DNA from: an uncultured Fidelibacterota bacterium
Lineage (GTDB): Bacteria; Fidelibacterota; Marinisomatia; Marinisomatales; Marinisomataceae
Direction of reading: 5' to 3'
DNA: 54,488 nucleotides
NCBI GenBank assembly: GCA_902575395.1
Contig: CACGRA010000004.1
Location: 1 to 54,488 of the forward strand
This document shows positions 30,137 through 39,928 of this stretch, piece after piece; within the stretch, counting starts at the first letter, position 1; each line of letters starts with the position of its first letter. The notes below the pieces were generated by a model. The model did no database searches, was not told the origin of the DNA, and was given only the letters and a program-made list of their open reading frames with translations. The translations under genes and the position numbers were made by a program.

Positions 30137-31582
30137 ATGATTGACAAGAACCAACAAATAATTGATAAAAATTTAGACCAGGAATATAAGTATGGTTTTA
30201 CCACAGATGTGGAACAAATCAAATTTGAACCTGGGCTAAATGAAGAAGTCATTGCAAAATTATCCAATATAAAAAATGAGCCGAAATGGTTGCTAGATTG
30301 GAGATTAAAAGCATATGAAAATTGGCAAAAAATGAAAGAGCCGAAATGGGCAAATATCAATTACGAGCCAATAGACTATCAAGCATTGAGCTATTACGCT
30401 GCACCGAAGAAAAAAAGCAAGAAGAGCCTTGATGAAGTAGACCCAGAAATACTAGAAACATACAACAAACTTGGTATTTCGCTAGATGAACAAAAAAAAT
30501 TAGAAGGAGTTGCAGTGGATGCAGTATTTGATAGTGTTTCAGTTGCAACAACTTTCAAAGATGAGCTATCAAAACATGGAGTAATATTTTGTTCTTTCTC
30601 TGAAGCAGTACAAGAACACCCTGATTTAATAAAAAAATATCTTGGTTCGGTAATCCCTTATACAGATAATTATTTTGCTGCTCTCAATTCAGCAGTATTT
30701 AGTGATGGTTCTTTTGTTTATATACCAAAAAATGTTAAATGCCCTCTTGAATTGTCAACATATTTCAGAATAAATGCATCAAATACTGGACAATTTGAAA
30801 GAACACTGATTATAGCTGATGAAGGAAGTGAAGTGAGTTATCTTGAAGGATGCACAGCTCCTATGAGAGATGAAAATCAACTACATGCTGCATGTGTAGA
30901 ATTAATTGCACATGAAGATGCAACAATTAAATATTCAACAATACAAAATTGGTATTCAGGAAATGAAAATGGTGAAGGTGGAATATATAATTTTGTAACA
31001 AAAAGAGGAAAATGTGCAGGCGATAGATCTAAAATTTCTTGGACACAAGTTGAAACTGGATCAGCAATAACATGGAAATATCCGAGTGTAATTATGCAAG
31101 GAGATGATAGCGTTGGTGAATTCTATTCAGTTGCTATAACAAAAAATAAGCAGCAAGCTGATACAGGAACAAAAATGATTCATATGGGGAAAAACACTAA
31201 AAGCACTATCATATCAAAAGGAATTTCTGCTGGCGAAGGACAGAATACATATCGTGGGGGTGTAAAAATATTAAAAAATGCTGATAATGCACGTAATTTT
31301 TCTCAATGTGATTCAATTTTGATTGGAGATAAATGTGGTGCACATACATTTCCATATATAGATGTAAAAAATCAAACTGCACAAATGGAACATGAAGCAA
31401 CAACATCAAATATTGGTGAAGATCAATTATTCTATTGTAATCAAAGAGGAATTAATTTGGACGATGCAGTATCAATGATTGTCAATGGATTTTGCAAAGA
31501 AGTATTTGAAGAGCTTCCAATGGAATTTGCAGTAGAGGCAAAACAATTAATCGAAGTAACACTAGAAAACAGCGTGGGATAA
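30137..31582 (+). CDS. sufB: Fe-S cluster assembly protein SufB
   Basis: [53 protein letters not shown]. Confidence 0.95.
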   Translation: MIDKNQQIIDKNLDQEYKYGFTTDVEQIKFEPGLNEEVIAKLSNIKNEPKWLLDWRLKAYENWQKMKEPKWANINYEPIDYQALSYYAAPKKKSKKSLDEVDPEILETYNKLGISLDEQKKLEGVAVDAVFDSVSVATTFKDELSKHGVIFCSFSEAVQEHPDLIKKYLGSVIPYTDNYFAALNSAVFSDGSFVYIPKNVKCPLELSTYFRINASNTGQFERTLIIADEGSEVSYLEGCTAPMRDENQLHAACVELIAHEDATIKYSTIQNWYSGNENGEGGIYNFVTKRGKCAGDRSKISWTQVETGSAITWKYPSVIMQGDDSVGEFYSVAITKNKQQADTGTKMIHMGKNTKSTIISKGISAGEGQNTYRGGVKILKNADNARNFSQCDSILIGDKCGAHTFPYIDVKNQTAQMEHEATTSNIGEDQLFYCNQRGINLDDAVSMIVNGFCKEVFEELPMEFAVEAKQLIEVTLENSVG

Positions 31583-31583
31583 A

Positions 31584-32324
31584 ATGATAGATATAAAAAA
31601 CTTAAAAGTTTCTGTAGAAGAAAAAGAAATCCTAAAAGGTATCAATCTTGAAATACCAGAAGGTGAAGTTCATGCAATTATGGGAAGAAATGGATCTGGA
31701 AAAAGCACTTTAGCAAATACATTAGCTGGAAACGAAAAATTTGAAGTGACAGATGGATTAATTCATATGAATGGTCTTGATATCACTGAAATGAGTGCAG
31801 AAAACAGATCTTTAAATGGTATTTTTGTCTGTTTTCAATATCCTGTAGCTATTCCAGGCGTAAGCATGGCATACTTTTTAAGAGCAGCAATCAATGCACA
31901 TCTAGAAAATCAAGGAAAAGAAGAGATGGATGCGCTAGAATTTTTAAATCAATCAAAAGAAATATTAAAAAAACTAAATCTGGATGATTCTTTTTTAAAA
32001 AGATCAATTAACGATGGTTTTTCAGGTGGAGAGAAAAAGAAAAGTGAAATTTTTCAATTACTTTCATTGAATCCAAAGTTTGCCATACTTGACGAAACAG
32101 ATTCAGGATTAGATATTGATGCATTAAAAATTGTAGCAGATGGGGTAAAAGAATTTAATGGAAAGAAAAATTCAACATTAATTATTACTCACTATGAAAG
32201 ATTGCTTGAATATATTAATCCAGATGTTGTACATATAATGATTGATGGGAAAATAGTAAAATCAGGTGATATGAAATTAGCAAGACAGGTAGAAGAAAAA
32301 GGATATTCTTGGCTAGCAAAATAA
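31584..32324 (+). CDS. sufC: Fe-S cluster assembly ATPase SufC
   Basis: GRNGSGKSTLANTLAG, DGFSGGEKKKSEIFQL, DETDSGLDIDAL. Confidence 0.95.
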   Translation: MIDIKNLKVSVEEKEILKGINLEIPEGEVHAIMGRNGSGKSTLANTLAGNEKFEVTDGLIHMNGLDITEMSAENRSLNGIFVCFQYPVAIPGVSMAYFLRAAINAHLENQGKEEMDALEFLNQSKEILKKLNLDDSFLKRSINDGFSGGEKKKSEIFQLLSLNPKFAILDETDSGLDIDALKIVADGVKEFNGKKNSTLIITHYERLLEYINPDVVHIMIDGKIVKSGDMKLARQVEEKGYSWLAK

Positions 32325-32343
32325 TTTAAAAGGCATCTCAGTC

Positions 32344-33528
32344 GTGAATGAAATCAAAAATAATAGCTATAACCAATTTAAAAAGTTAGGCTACCCTACT
32401 AAAAAGTTAGAAAATTGGAAATTCTCTAATAGTAGCCACTTGAAAAAATATAATACGATCATTTCAGATTCAAATATTGATATCAAAGAATATCTAAAAA
32501 TAAAAAATACATTATGTTTTTTAAATGGAGCACTTATAAAAGAATCTTTGGAAAATTGTGACTTTAAAAATGAAATATTAATTAGTAACACCATAGATAT
32601 TAAAGCAAAAGATACAATAAAAATGTCCGAAAATTTCAATAATGAAGCACTGTTTAACCTCGGAATTGCAAAATTTAATGAAGGAATTTTTATTGAATTT
32701 AAAAAAGGGAATAAAGATCATATCCAAATTAATGTTATAAATATTTATGATAAAAAATCAGAAAATATGTTCGCTCCTACATTCAATATATTCAAATTAA
32801 ATAAGAAAAATAATGTATCAATTTTTGAAAAAGATATTAATCATGGTTTTGACAGTTTTAACCTAAGAATAAATAAATTTATATGCGATGATGACTCAAT
32901 TCTGAACCATAGCTCAATATATCAAGATGATACACAGAGTAATTTATTAAGATATAATTATTATCAAGCAAATACTAATACCATTATTAATATTGATAGC
33001 TTTAATTGTGAATCATCTTTCAATAAAGATTTTATTGAAATTGATCTAGACAAATCAGGAGCAGAAGCAACAGTAAATGCATTGAATCTTACTAAGAATG
33101 ATGAACATGCAGATAATAATATATTAATTAATCACAAATCAGAACATTGTAATAGTTCACAAAATGTGAGAAATATTCTTCAAAATAAATCAACATCTGT
33201 TTTTAATGGAAAAGTTATTGTATTTGAAGGAGCACAAAAAACTGATTCTAATCAATCAAATAAAAATTTACTTTTATCAAAGGAAGCAACTGCTCATTCT
33301 AATCCACAATTAGAAATTTATGCAGATGATGTACAATGTGGGCATGGATCTACAACGGGTGCTTTAGATAAAAATAGTATTTTTTATTTTCAATCAAGAG
33401 GAATCAATAAAGAAGATGCAATACAAATTCTTGTTAAAGCATTCGCACATACAGTCATTAAAACTTTTTCAGATGACAATATTAAGAAAAATGCACAAGC
33501 CTATATTGATAAATGGATGAATGAATAG
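32344..33528 (+). CDS. sufD: Fe-S cluster assembly protein SufD
   Basis: SNPQLEIYADDVQCGHGSTTGALDKNSIFYFQSRGINKEDA; starts with GTG. Confidence 0.92.
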   Translation: MNEIKNNSYNQFKKLGYPTKKLENWKFSNSSHLKKYNTIISDSNIDIKEYLKIKNTLCFLNGALIKESLENCDFKNEILISNTIDIKAKDTIKMSENFNNEALFNLGIAKFNEGIFIEFKKGNKDHIQINVINIYDKKSENMFAPTFNIFKLNKKNNVSIFEKDINHGFDSFNLRINKFICDDDSILNHSSIYQDDTQSNLLRYNYYQANTNTIINIDSFNCESSFNKDFIEIDLDKSGAEATVNALNLTKNDEHADNNILINHKSEHCNSSQNVRNILQNKSTSVFNGKVIVFEGAQKTDSNQSNKNLLLSKEATAHSNPQLEIYADDVQCGHGSTTGALDKNSIFYFQSRGINKEDAIQILVKAFAHTVIKTFSDDNIKKNAQAYIDKWMNE

Positions 33529-33940
33529 TATAGATAAAAAATTTTCTGAAATTAGAGATGGATTTTCTGTATTAGAAGGCCAAGATAAATTAGTTTATTT
33601 AATCGATTTAGGTAAAAAAATTGATCAGATTGATTCAAAAGATAAAGTTGAAGAAAATAAAGTCAATGCATGCACTTCGCAAACATGGATTAAAATAGAA
33701 AATGATAAATTTGTTACTCTAAAAGCAGATTCTGAAAGTGCAATTGTCAAAGGATTATTACGAATTTTACAAATTGGGTTTAATAATTCAGAAAAAAAGG
33801 GTATTATTGATTTTATTGATGAATTTGATGAACCAATAAAGATTTTTGAATGGCTTAATATAGGTCCAACTATTTCTAGTCAAAGACAAAATGGATTTAT
33901 TGGTGCGTTATTATTTATTAAAAAGGAATTAAATAAATGA
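33521..33940 (+). CDS. sufE: SufE family sulfur acceptor
   Basis: KVNACTSQTWIKIE; SIVKGLLRILQIGF. Confidence 0.9.
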   Translation: MNSIDKKFSEIRDGFSVLEGQDKLVYLIDLGKKIDQIDSKDKVEENKVNACTSQTWIKIENDKFVTLKADSESAIVKGLLRILQIGFNNSEKKGIIDFIDEFDEPIKIFEWLNIGPTISSQRQNGFIGALLFIKKELNK

Positions 33941-34458
33941 ATAAAGAATTTACATTGCAGTCAGACATTGAAGTTTTCAGTGTGCCTGATGGTGTCAAAA
34001 CACTTTTAACCAAGGGAACGCCTGGAATTATAACACAATCTTTAGGAGATAACTTTACTGTTGTTGTAGAAGGAAATATGTATCAAATAAAAGGCATTGA
34101 TGCAGAAGCAATAGGTGAAGAAAAACAAGTAATTGTCAGTAACAATTTCGCAAATGAAGAAGAAGTTTGGAACATGCTTCAAACATGTTATGATCCAGAG
34201 ATTCCTGTTAACATTGTTGATTTAGGTTTAGTATATGATTGTACAGTTGAAGAAAAAAAAGAAGGGGTTAACGTATCTATTAAGATGACATTAACAGCTC
34301 CTGGGTGCGGAATGGGTCCTGTGATTGCAGATGAAGTAAAAGAAAAAGTATCATCATTGCATGGAACTAATAATGTTGAGGTAGAGCTAGTATGGGAACC
34401 TCAATGGAATCAAGATATGATGTCTGATGCTGCAAAGCTTCAATTAGGTTTATATTAA
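33937..34458 (+). CDS. sufT: SufT-like Fe-S assembly protein (MIP18/DUF59 domain)
   Basis: LQTCYDPEIPVNIVDLGLVYDC; MTLTAPGCGMGPVIADEV. Confidence 0.9.
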   Translation: MNKEFTLQSDIEVFSVPDGVKTLLTKGTPGIITQSLGDNFTVVVEGNMYQIKGIDAEAIGEEKQVIVSNNFANEEEVWNMLQTCYDPEIPVNIVDLGLVYDCTVEEKKEGVNVSIKMTLTAPGCGMGPVIADEVKEKVSSLHGTNNVEVELVWEPQWNQDMMSDAAKLQLGLY

Positions 34459-35670
34459 ATGAGTGCAGAAAATATTCGAAAAGAATTTCCAATTCTTAAT
34501 CAAAAAAATCGTAATAAAAAATTAATTTATTTTGATAGTGCTGCTACCAGCTTAAAACCTATATCCGTTATTGAAAAAGAAATGCAGTTCTATAAAGAAT
34601 ATGGTGCAAGCATTCATAGAAGTGTGTATGAATTAGGTGAGAAAGCAACAAATGAATTTGAAAATGCAAGGAAAAAAGTTGCTAAATTTATTGGAGCTAC
34701 TTCTGCTGAATCTATTATATTTACAAAAAGCGCTACTGAATCAATTAATCTTGTTGCTGACGCATGGGGATTTAAAAATTTAAAGAAAAATGATGTTATT
34801 CTGCTTACTGATATGGAACATCATTCAAATATTGTTCCTTGGCAAATTATTAGTGAAAAAACAGGAGCAATAATCCAATATATCAAATCAACTCCAAATG
34901 GTACACTCAATCTGGAAGATTTTGAAAATATGTTAAATGAAAATGTAAAGATAGTAAGCGTAACTCATGCATCAAATGTTTTTGGGACAATTAATCCAAT
35001 AAAAAACATTGTTAAAAAAGCACATGAACATGGTGCGTTAGTGATGGTAGACGGCTGTCAAAGCACTCCACATATCCCAATCGATGTTGTAGAATTAGAT
35101 TGTGATTTTTTTGCGTTTTCAGGGCATAAAATGTTTGGACCAACAGGAGTCGGAGTATTGTATGGGAAAAAAGAAATATTAAAAAATATGCCTCCATATC
35201 AAACTGGTGGTGGAATGATTGAAGAAGTAACGATGGAAAAATCTACTTGGACTGATATACCTCATAAATTTGAACCTGGTTCACCAGTATCTGCACAAGT
35301 AATCGGATTAGGAGCTGCAATTGATTTTTTTAATACAATTGATAATAATCATATAGAAATACAGAAAGACTTAATATCATATGCTCTAAAAAAATTAAAT
35401 GAAATTGATGGAATAACTATTTATGGAGATGCTTCGGAAAGAACTTCAATTATTAGTTTTAATATTGATAATATTCATTCACTTGATATTGCACAATTTC
35501 TTGATTATGAAGGGATTGCTGTTAGATCAGGTCATCACTGCTGTAAACCGTTAATGAATACATTAGGAATATCATCATGTATTAGAATTAGCTTCCATAT
35601 ATATAATGAAAAAAATGAAATTGATACTTTTATTGAAAAATTAAATAAATCAATTGAAACTTTGAGTTAA
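34459..35670 (+). CDS. sufS: Cysteine desulfurase SufS
   Basis: YFDSAATSLKP, DFFAFSGHKMFGPTGVGVLYG, AVRSGHHCCKPLM. Confidence 0.94.
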   Translation: MSAENIRKEFPILNQKNRNKKLIYFDSAATSLKPISVIEKEMQFYKEYGASIHRSVYELGEKATNEFENARKKVAKFIGATSAESIIFTKSATESINLVADAWGFKNLKKNDVILLTDMEHHSNIVPWQIISEKTGAIIQYIKSTPNGTLNLEDFENMLNENVKIVSVTHASNVFGTINPIKNIVKKAHEHGALVMVDGCQSTPHIPIDVVELDCDFFAFSGHKMFGPTGVGVLYGKKEILKNMPPYQTGGGMIEEVTMEKSTWTDIPHKFEPGSPVSAQVIGLGAAIDFFNTIDNNHIEIQKDLISYALKKLNEIDGITIYGDASERTSIISFNIDNIHSLDIAQFLDYEGIAVRSGHHCCKPLMNTLGISSCIRISFHIYNEKNEIDTFIEKLNKSIETLS

Positions 35671-37526
35671 GAAATATTTTCTGCTACAATATCTGCAACA
35701 TCTTTTACTTCTATTTTATCTTGATCAGCTGGAGTTAATGGACCAATACCTTGATTCATCATTCCATAACAAAAATTACATCCAGTGACAACAGTATCTG
35801 TTTTTGATTCAATAACTTGTTCGGCACGCAATAAGTGAGTTCGTCCTTCACCAGTATCCTTTTTCCACCAAAGTGCTCCACCTGCACCGCAACATAATGT
35901 TTCTTTACCGCTTTCATCTAACTCAAAAAATTCTGGTGCTGCAGCTTTAATTGCATTTCTAGGACCATCAACTTCATCAAGAGTTCGTGACAAATTACAA
36001 GGATCATGGTATGTGACTTTCTCTAAACTACCAGGATTAATGTTAATTTTACCCTCCTCTAATAAATCATTAATTACTTGAGTATGATGTTTAACTTCAT
36101 ATTTTATATCATGATATTTACTATACTCTTTCTGTAAATTAACAACACAGTGAGGGCACATTGTGGTTACTTTCTTTACCTTATTTAATTCTTCTACATT
36201 ATTATCCATCAACATTTGATAAGTCAGTTTATCTCCTAATTTATTTGCTGGATCTCCAGAACATTGCTCATTGCTTAATACTCCATATGTAACGCCAGCT
36301 GAATCAAGGATTTTAGTAAAATTTTCAACAGATTTCACAAAATTTGGATCCATAGCATGTTTTGCAAAACATCCTAACCACAAGACAAGTTCTTTATCAG
36401 GAGTATATTCAGGCATTCTTTGCAATAGTTCGCTCGATGAAGCACCCTCAGTATTGCCTGTTTCTTGTAAATTTCTAAGTAATTTTTGATATTCTTGTGG
36501 CACATCTCCTTCAACCATGACTTGAAAACTTCTAATCGCATCTGCTTTTTCAACATGATTGCCTACAGGACAAACTTCAGTGCACGCTTGGCATGTTGTG
36601 CATTCCCATCCTGCTTCAACATTAATTTTATCTACAACATTGACATCATTTGATTCCAACATTGGATCTTTTAAGTCTAATATAAAGTGGTATTTAGGGT
36701 TAAGTATGCCTCCCCCTCTGTTTGCAGGACAAACATCTGTGCATCTTCCACATTCTACACAAGTAAAAATATCTAATGCTTGATCTTTACTTAGCTTTGA
36801 TAAATCTAACAACAATTCATCCAATTCTTCTTCTGAAGCTTCTAAATCAATTGGAATAGGTGGATGACTTGGCACTTCAAAAGGCCTTAAAAAAATATTA
36901 AATGGTGATAGGACCAAGTGCATATGTTTTGATTTTGGAATTAAAAATAAAAATCCACCAATTACTCCAGAATGCAACCACCAATTAATCTTGGCGTAAG
37001 TATTATTCATAAATGGATTCAAATGATGAATTTCATCAATTAAATAAGTAATCATTAATGTAGTAATAAATACAGTGACCAATGCTGAAGTAGCAGAAAA
37101 TTTTCCTAATGCTTCAGGTTTAATAATAAATCGTCGATATGCTAATCCTAAAATACCTGTGGTACATAATATCGCCCATGGAGCTCCAAAAAAATAAAAA
37201 TAATTTTTTCTGACAGTTTCATTAAAGATATCTAAATGAAATGCTGTTAAAAAATGATTAATGGTTATTAATCCAAAGAAAATAAATCCATACATAACAA
37301 ATGCATGAAGAATTCCAGCAGATTTTCGTTTTCCGCTCGCTACTTTTTTATGAAGAATGACCTCATCAAATACACGTAGAAGTCTTTTTGGCAAATCTGA
37401 AATACTAAAATCAAGTTTACCTTTCAGAACTATTTTAAGACGTAAAAGAAGCTGATAAAGAAAAAATGATATACCAGAAGATAAAAAAGCTACTAGAGCT
37501 ATTTGTTCAATAATATGAAATTTCAT
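35667..37526 (-). CDS. Membrane (Fe-S) oxidoreductase, EMO-type ETF:(mena)quinone oxidoreductase (HdrC/HdrB-like)
   Basis: N-terminal NarI-like TM domain; two 4Fe-4S motifs (CVECGRCTDVCPANRGG; CTTCQACTEVCPVGN); CCG domains (YHDPCNLSRTLDEVDGPR, ETLCCGAGGALWW, TGCNFCYGMM); next to etfBA. Confidence 0.88.
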   Translation of the reverse strand: MKFHIIEQIALVAFLSSGISFFLYQLLLRLKIVLKGKLDFSISDLPKRLLRVFDEVILHKKVASGKRKSAGILHAFVMYGFIFFGLITINHFLTAFHLDIFNETVRKNYFYFFGAPWAILCTTGILGLAYRRFIIKPEALGKFSATSALVTVFITTLMITYLIDEIHHLNPFMNNTYAKINWWLHSGVIGGFLFLIPKSKHMHLVLSPFNIFLRPFEVPSHPPIPIDLEASEEELDELLLDLSKLSKDQALDIFTCVECGRCTDVCPANRGGGILNPKYHFILDLKDPMLESNDVNVVDKINVEAGWECTTCQACTEVCPVGNHVEKADAIRSFQVMVEGDVPQEYQKLLRNLQETGNTEGASSSELLQRMPEYTPDKELVLWLGCFAKHAMDPNFVKSVENFTKILDSAGVTYGVLSNEQCSGDPANKLGDKLTYQMLMDNNVEELNKVKKVTTMCPHCVVNLQKEYSKYHDIKYEVKHHTQVINDLLEEGKININPGSLEKVTYHDPCNLSRTLDEVDGPRNAIKAAAPEFFELDESGKETLCCGAGGALWWKKDTGEGRTHLLRAEQVIESKTDTVVTGCNFCYGMMNQGIGPLTPADQDKIEVKDVADIVAENIS

Positions 37527-37535
37527 TTTTGTCTG

Positions 37536-38501
37536 TTATTTTTGAATTTCTTCAGTGAGTTTTGGAACAATTTCCATTAAATCACCTATGATTGCATAAT
37601 CTGCAATCTCAAATATTGGGGCATCTTCATCTTTATTGATTGCCATAATTGTTTTTGAACCTTTCATCCCAACAACATGTTGAATAGCCCCCGAAATTCC
37701 AACAGAAAGATATAATTTTGGTGAAACAGCTTGTCCAGAACTCCCAATTTGTCTATAAGGAGGTAACCAACCCATATCTACTACAGGTCTTGAAGAAGCA
37801 ATTTCTGCACCCATTGCTGATGCTAATGATTCAACTAAAGGCAAATTATCTTGACTTTCAATCCCTCTACCTACAGAAACAATTAATTCAGCAGTTGTTA
37901 AATCTACGCCTGAAGCAGACTCTTGAAATTCAGCTTCGCTATCTGATTTTATATCACTTGCTTCAAGATTAACTGAAAAATCTGATTGATTTTCTGACCC
38001 TCCAATCTGCATATCATCAGAAGAAAATGCTGCAGATTGAAAACTTAAAAGCACTGTATCTGAAGTCGTTTTAACTTTTGTTGCAAGTTTTGCATTAAAA
38101 ACTTGTCGTGAAAAAATTGGAGAATCACCATCGTATTCAACTGCAATAATATCACTTACAAATGGGATATCAAGTTTTGCACTTACTCGCGGTAAAAAAT
38201 CACGAACCATATAAGAATGCCCCATAAGAACATATTTTGGCGACAATTCAGATACTATCTGAGACAATGCTTTAGAATAGCCATCAGCAGAATAAGTATT
38301 AATTATATCATGTTGTGCTAAAATTAAATTTTTTGCTTTATAATCAGATGCTTGATCTCTTAAAGAGCTAGCATTTTCCCCTAAACACAAAATAGATAGA
38401 TCTAAACCAAGCTTCTCAGACAATTGTTGTCCTGCAACAACTGCTTCTTGGCTAAAAGCATGAATATTCCCTCTTTGATTTTCTAATACAACAAGTATCA
38501 C
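37536..38501 (-). CDS. etfA: Electron transfer flavoprotein alpha subunit
   Basis: VSVGRGIESQDNLPLVESLASAMGAEIASSRPVVDMGWLP; YLSVGISGAIQHVVGMKGSKTIMAINKDEDAPIFEIADY. Confidence 0.94.
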   Translation of the reverse strand: MILVVLENQRGNIHAFSQEAVVAGQQLSEKLGLDLSILCLGENASSLRDQASDYKAKNLILAQHDIINTYSADGYSKALSQIVSELSPKYVLMGHSYMVRDFLPRVSAKLDIPFVSDIIAVEYDGDSPIFSRQVFNAKLATKVKTTSDTVLLSFQSAAFSSDDMQIGGSENQSDFSVNLEASDIKSDSEAEFQESASGVDLTTAELIVSVGRGIESQDNLPLVESLASAMGAEIASSRPVVDMGWLPPYRQIGSSGQAVSPKLYLSVGISGAIQHVVGMKGSKTIMAINKDEDAPIFEIADYAIIGDLMEIVPKLTEEIQK

Positions 38502-39268
38502 TAAATAACCTTTAAAGTATTTTTTAATATATCCAACATTCTTGCAACAATAGAATCAACATCACCTTCGATTCGCTCTGTAACTTTTTCAGTTTTTGGA
38601 ATAAATAGTTCAATAAATTTTTGCTTATTATCACCTGATGAACTTGCACTGACAGATTTAACGTCTTTTCTTTTAGCTCCCATAATTCCTTTTAAGGATG
38701 GATATCGAGGTTCATTAATACCTGATTGAATAGAAATACTAGCTGGGAATGGTAGAGTTACCCACTGAAACCAACCTGATTCTAATTCACGTTTAACTTT
38801 AATTTTACCATCTTCCATCTTGGTTTCGATTCCGAGCGTAGCTGTAGACATCCCCAATAACTCTCCGATAAGAACACCTGTTTGACCTGAACCTAAATCA
38901 TCTGATTGTAATCCAGAAAAAATCAAATCAAATGATTCTTCTTTGAGGTGTTCAGAAAAAAGTTTTGCAATCGATAAAGGATCAGTATCAATATTTTCAT
39001 TGTTAATAAAAATTCCTCTATCAGCTCCTTTTGCTAGGCCATCTTTCAACACTTTTGATGTGTTGTTTTCATTGCCCATTATTACAACTACAACTTCGGA
39101 GTCATCATTTAATTGTTCTTTAATTTGAAGCGCTTCTTCAAGAGCATAAGAATCACTTTCATTAACAACAAAATTCACGACAGATTCATCAATCCAACTC
39201 CCAGATGAATCTACACGAATACTTGATTCGTAACTTGGTATTGCTTTTGTTAATACAGCTATTTTCAT
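38501..39268 (-). CDS. etfB: Electron transfer flavoprotein beta subunit
   Basis: MKIAVLTKAIPSY; DLIFSGLQSDDLGSGQTGVLIGELLGM. Start trimmed from 39331 to 39268. Confidence 0.93.
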   Translation of the reverse strand: MKIAVLTKAIPSYESSIRVDSSGSWIDESVVNFVVNESDSYALEEALQIKEQLNDDSEVVVVIMGNENNTSKVLKDGLAKGADRGIFINNENIDTDPLSIAKLFSEHLKEESFDLIFSGLQSDDLGSGQTGVLIGELLGMSTATLGIETKMEDGKIKVKRELESGWFQWVTLPFPASISIQSGINEPRYPSLKGIMGAKRKDVKSVSASSSGDNKQKFIELFIPKTEKVTERIEGDVDSIVARMLDILKNTLKVI

Positions 39269-39363
39269 TTTTTCCAAAAACCGACTACTCAGTCTAATTA
39301 TCAATATAATTCTATTCGTTAAATGAAGCAAAAGAAAAAAATTGATCTGTTTATATAATAAAA

Positions 39364-39449
39364 CAGGCTATAAAGGAAAGTTGATAGCGGGGGAATTCTT
39401 TCAATCTTTCAAGATTTTATAGCCTGAAAAAATCTTGCGGTTCTATCAA
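39364..39449 (-). promoter_or_regulatory. Candidate structured leader/attenuator upstream of etfBA-EMO
   Basis: Minus strand 5'-3': TTGATAG (39449-39443) pairs CTATCAA (39387-39381); hairpin CAAGATTTT/AAAATCTTG; loop CAGGCTAT can pair with downstream ATAGCCTG (39371-39364). Alternative 11-bp CAGGCTATAAA/TTTATAGCCTG stem followed by TTTTATTAT. Confidence 0.35.
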
Positions 39450-39491
39450 TTTAGCATTAAGAGTTATGAATAGTAAAGAAAAATCGCGGTT

Positions 39492-39896
39492 TTAATCTTG
39501 ATCTTCGTCGGTAGCAAACTTAGTCCAATCACTAGAAACAGCTGATTCATCAATAGAATCTTTTGTCTCTGAATCAGAGTTGTCAAATTTCTTGTCTTCC
39601 TCGTAAATATTTAAGCTATCTTTTTTGACTTCATACTTATCCAAATCAAGATCTTCATCTTCAGTATCTAGACTTTCTTTGTCTTGATTATATAAATCTA
39701 AATCAAAAAAATCTAAATTTTCTACGTGGCCATTTTCCATCAAATATTCAAGAAATGGTAAAAATACTCTTTGCTTTAAATTAGTATTACAAAGTGGACA
39801 TTTTAATTTTTTCCCAATTTCAGAAACTTTGATCTCCTCATCACAACAAGGGCTCAAAACTTCGTCAATTTGACCTAAATTTGGTATTTCACTCAT
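39492..39896 (-). CDS. Zinc-ribbon protein with long acidic tail, unknown function
   Basis: SPCCDEEI...KCPLCNTNL followed by an Asp/Glu/Ser-rich C-terminus. Confidence 0.55.
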   Translation of the reverse strand: MSEIPNLGQIDEVLSPCCDEEIKVSEIGKKLKCPLCNTNLKQRVFLPFLEYLMENGHVENLDFFDLDLYNQDKESLDTEDEDLDLDKYEVKKDSLNIYEEDKKFDNSDSETKDSIDESAVSSDWTKFATDEDQD

Positions 39897-39928
39897 AGAG
39901 GTGAAGATATTAGATGTTCTTCAGTGAG

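Noticed and set aside
39360-39450. RNase P, tmRNA, 6S or SRP RNA identity for the 39.4-kb element
   Set aside because: The GGAAAG stretch and poly-G superficially recall RNase P, but the gap (~220 nt from etfB to the next gene) is too short and the conserved cores of those RNAs are not seen.
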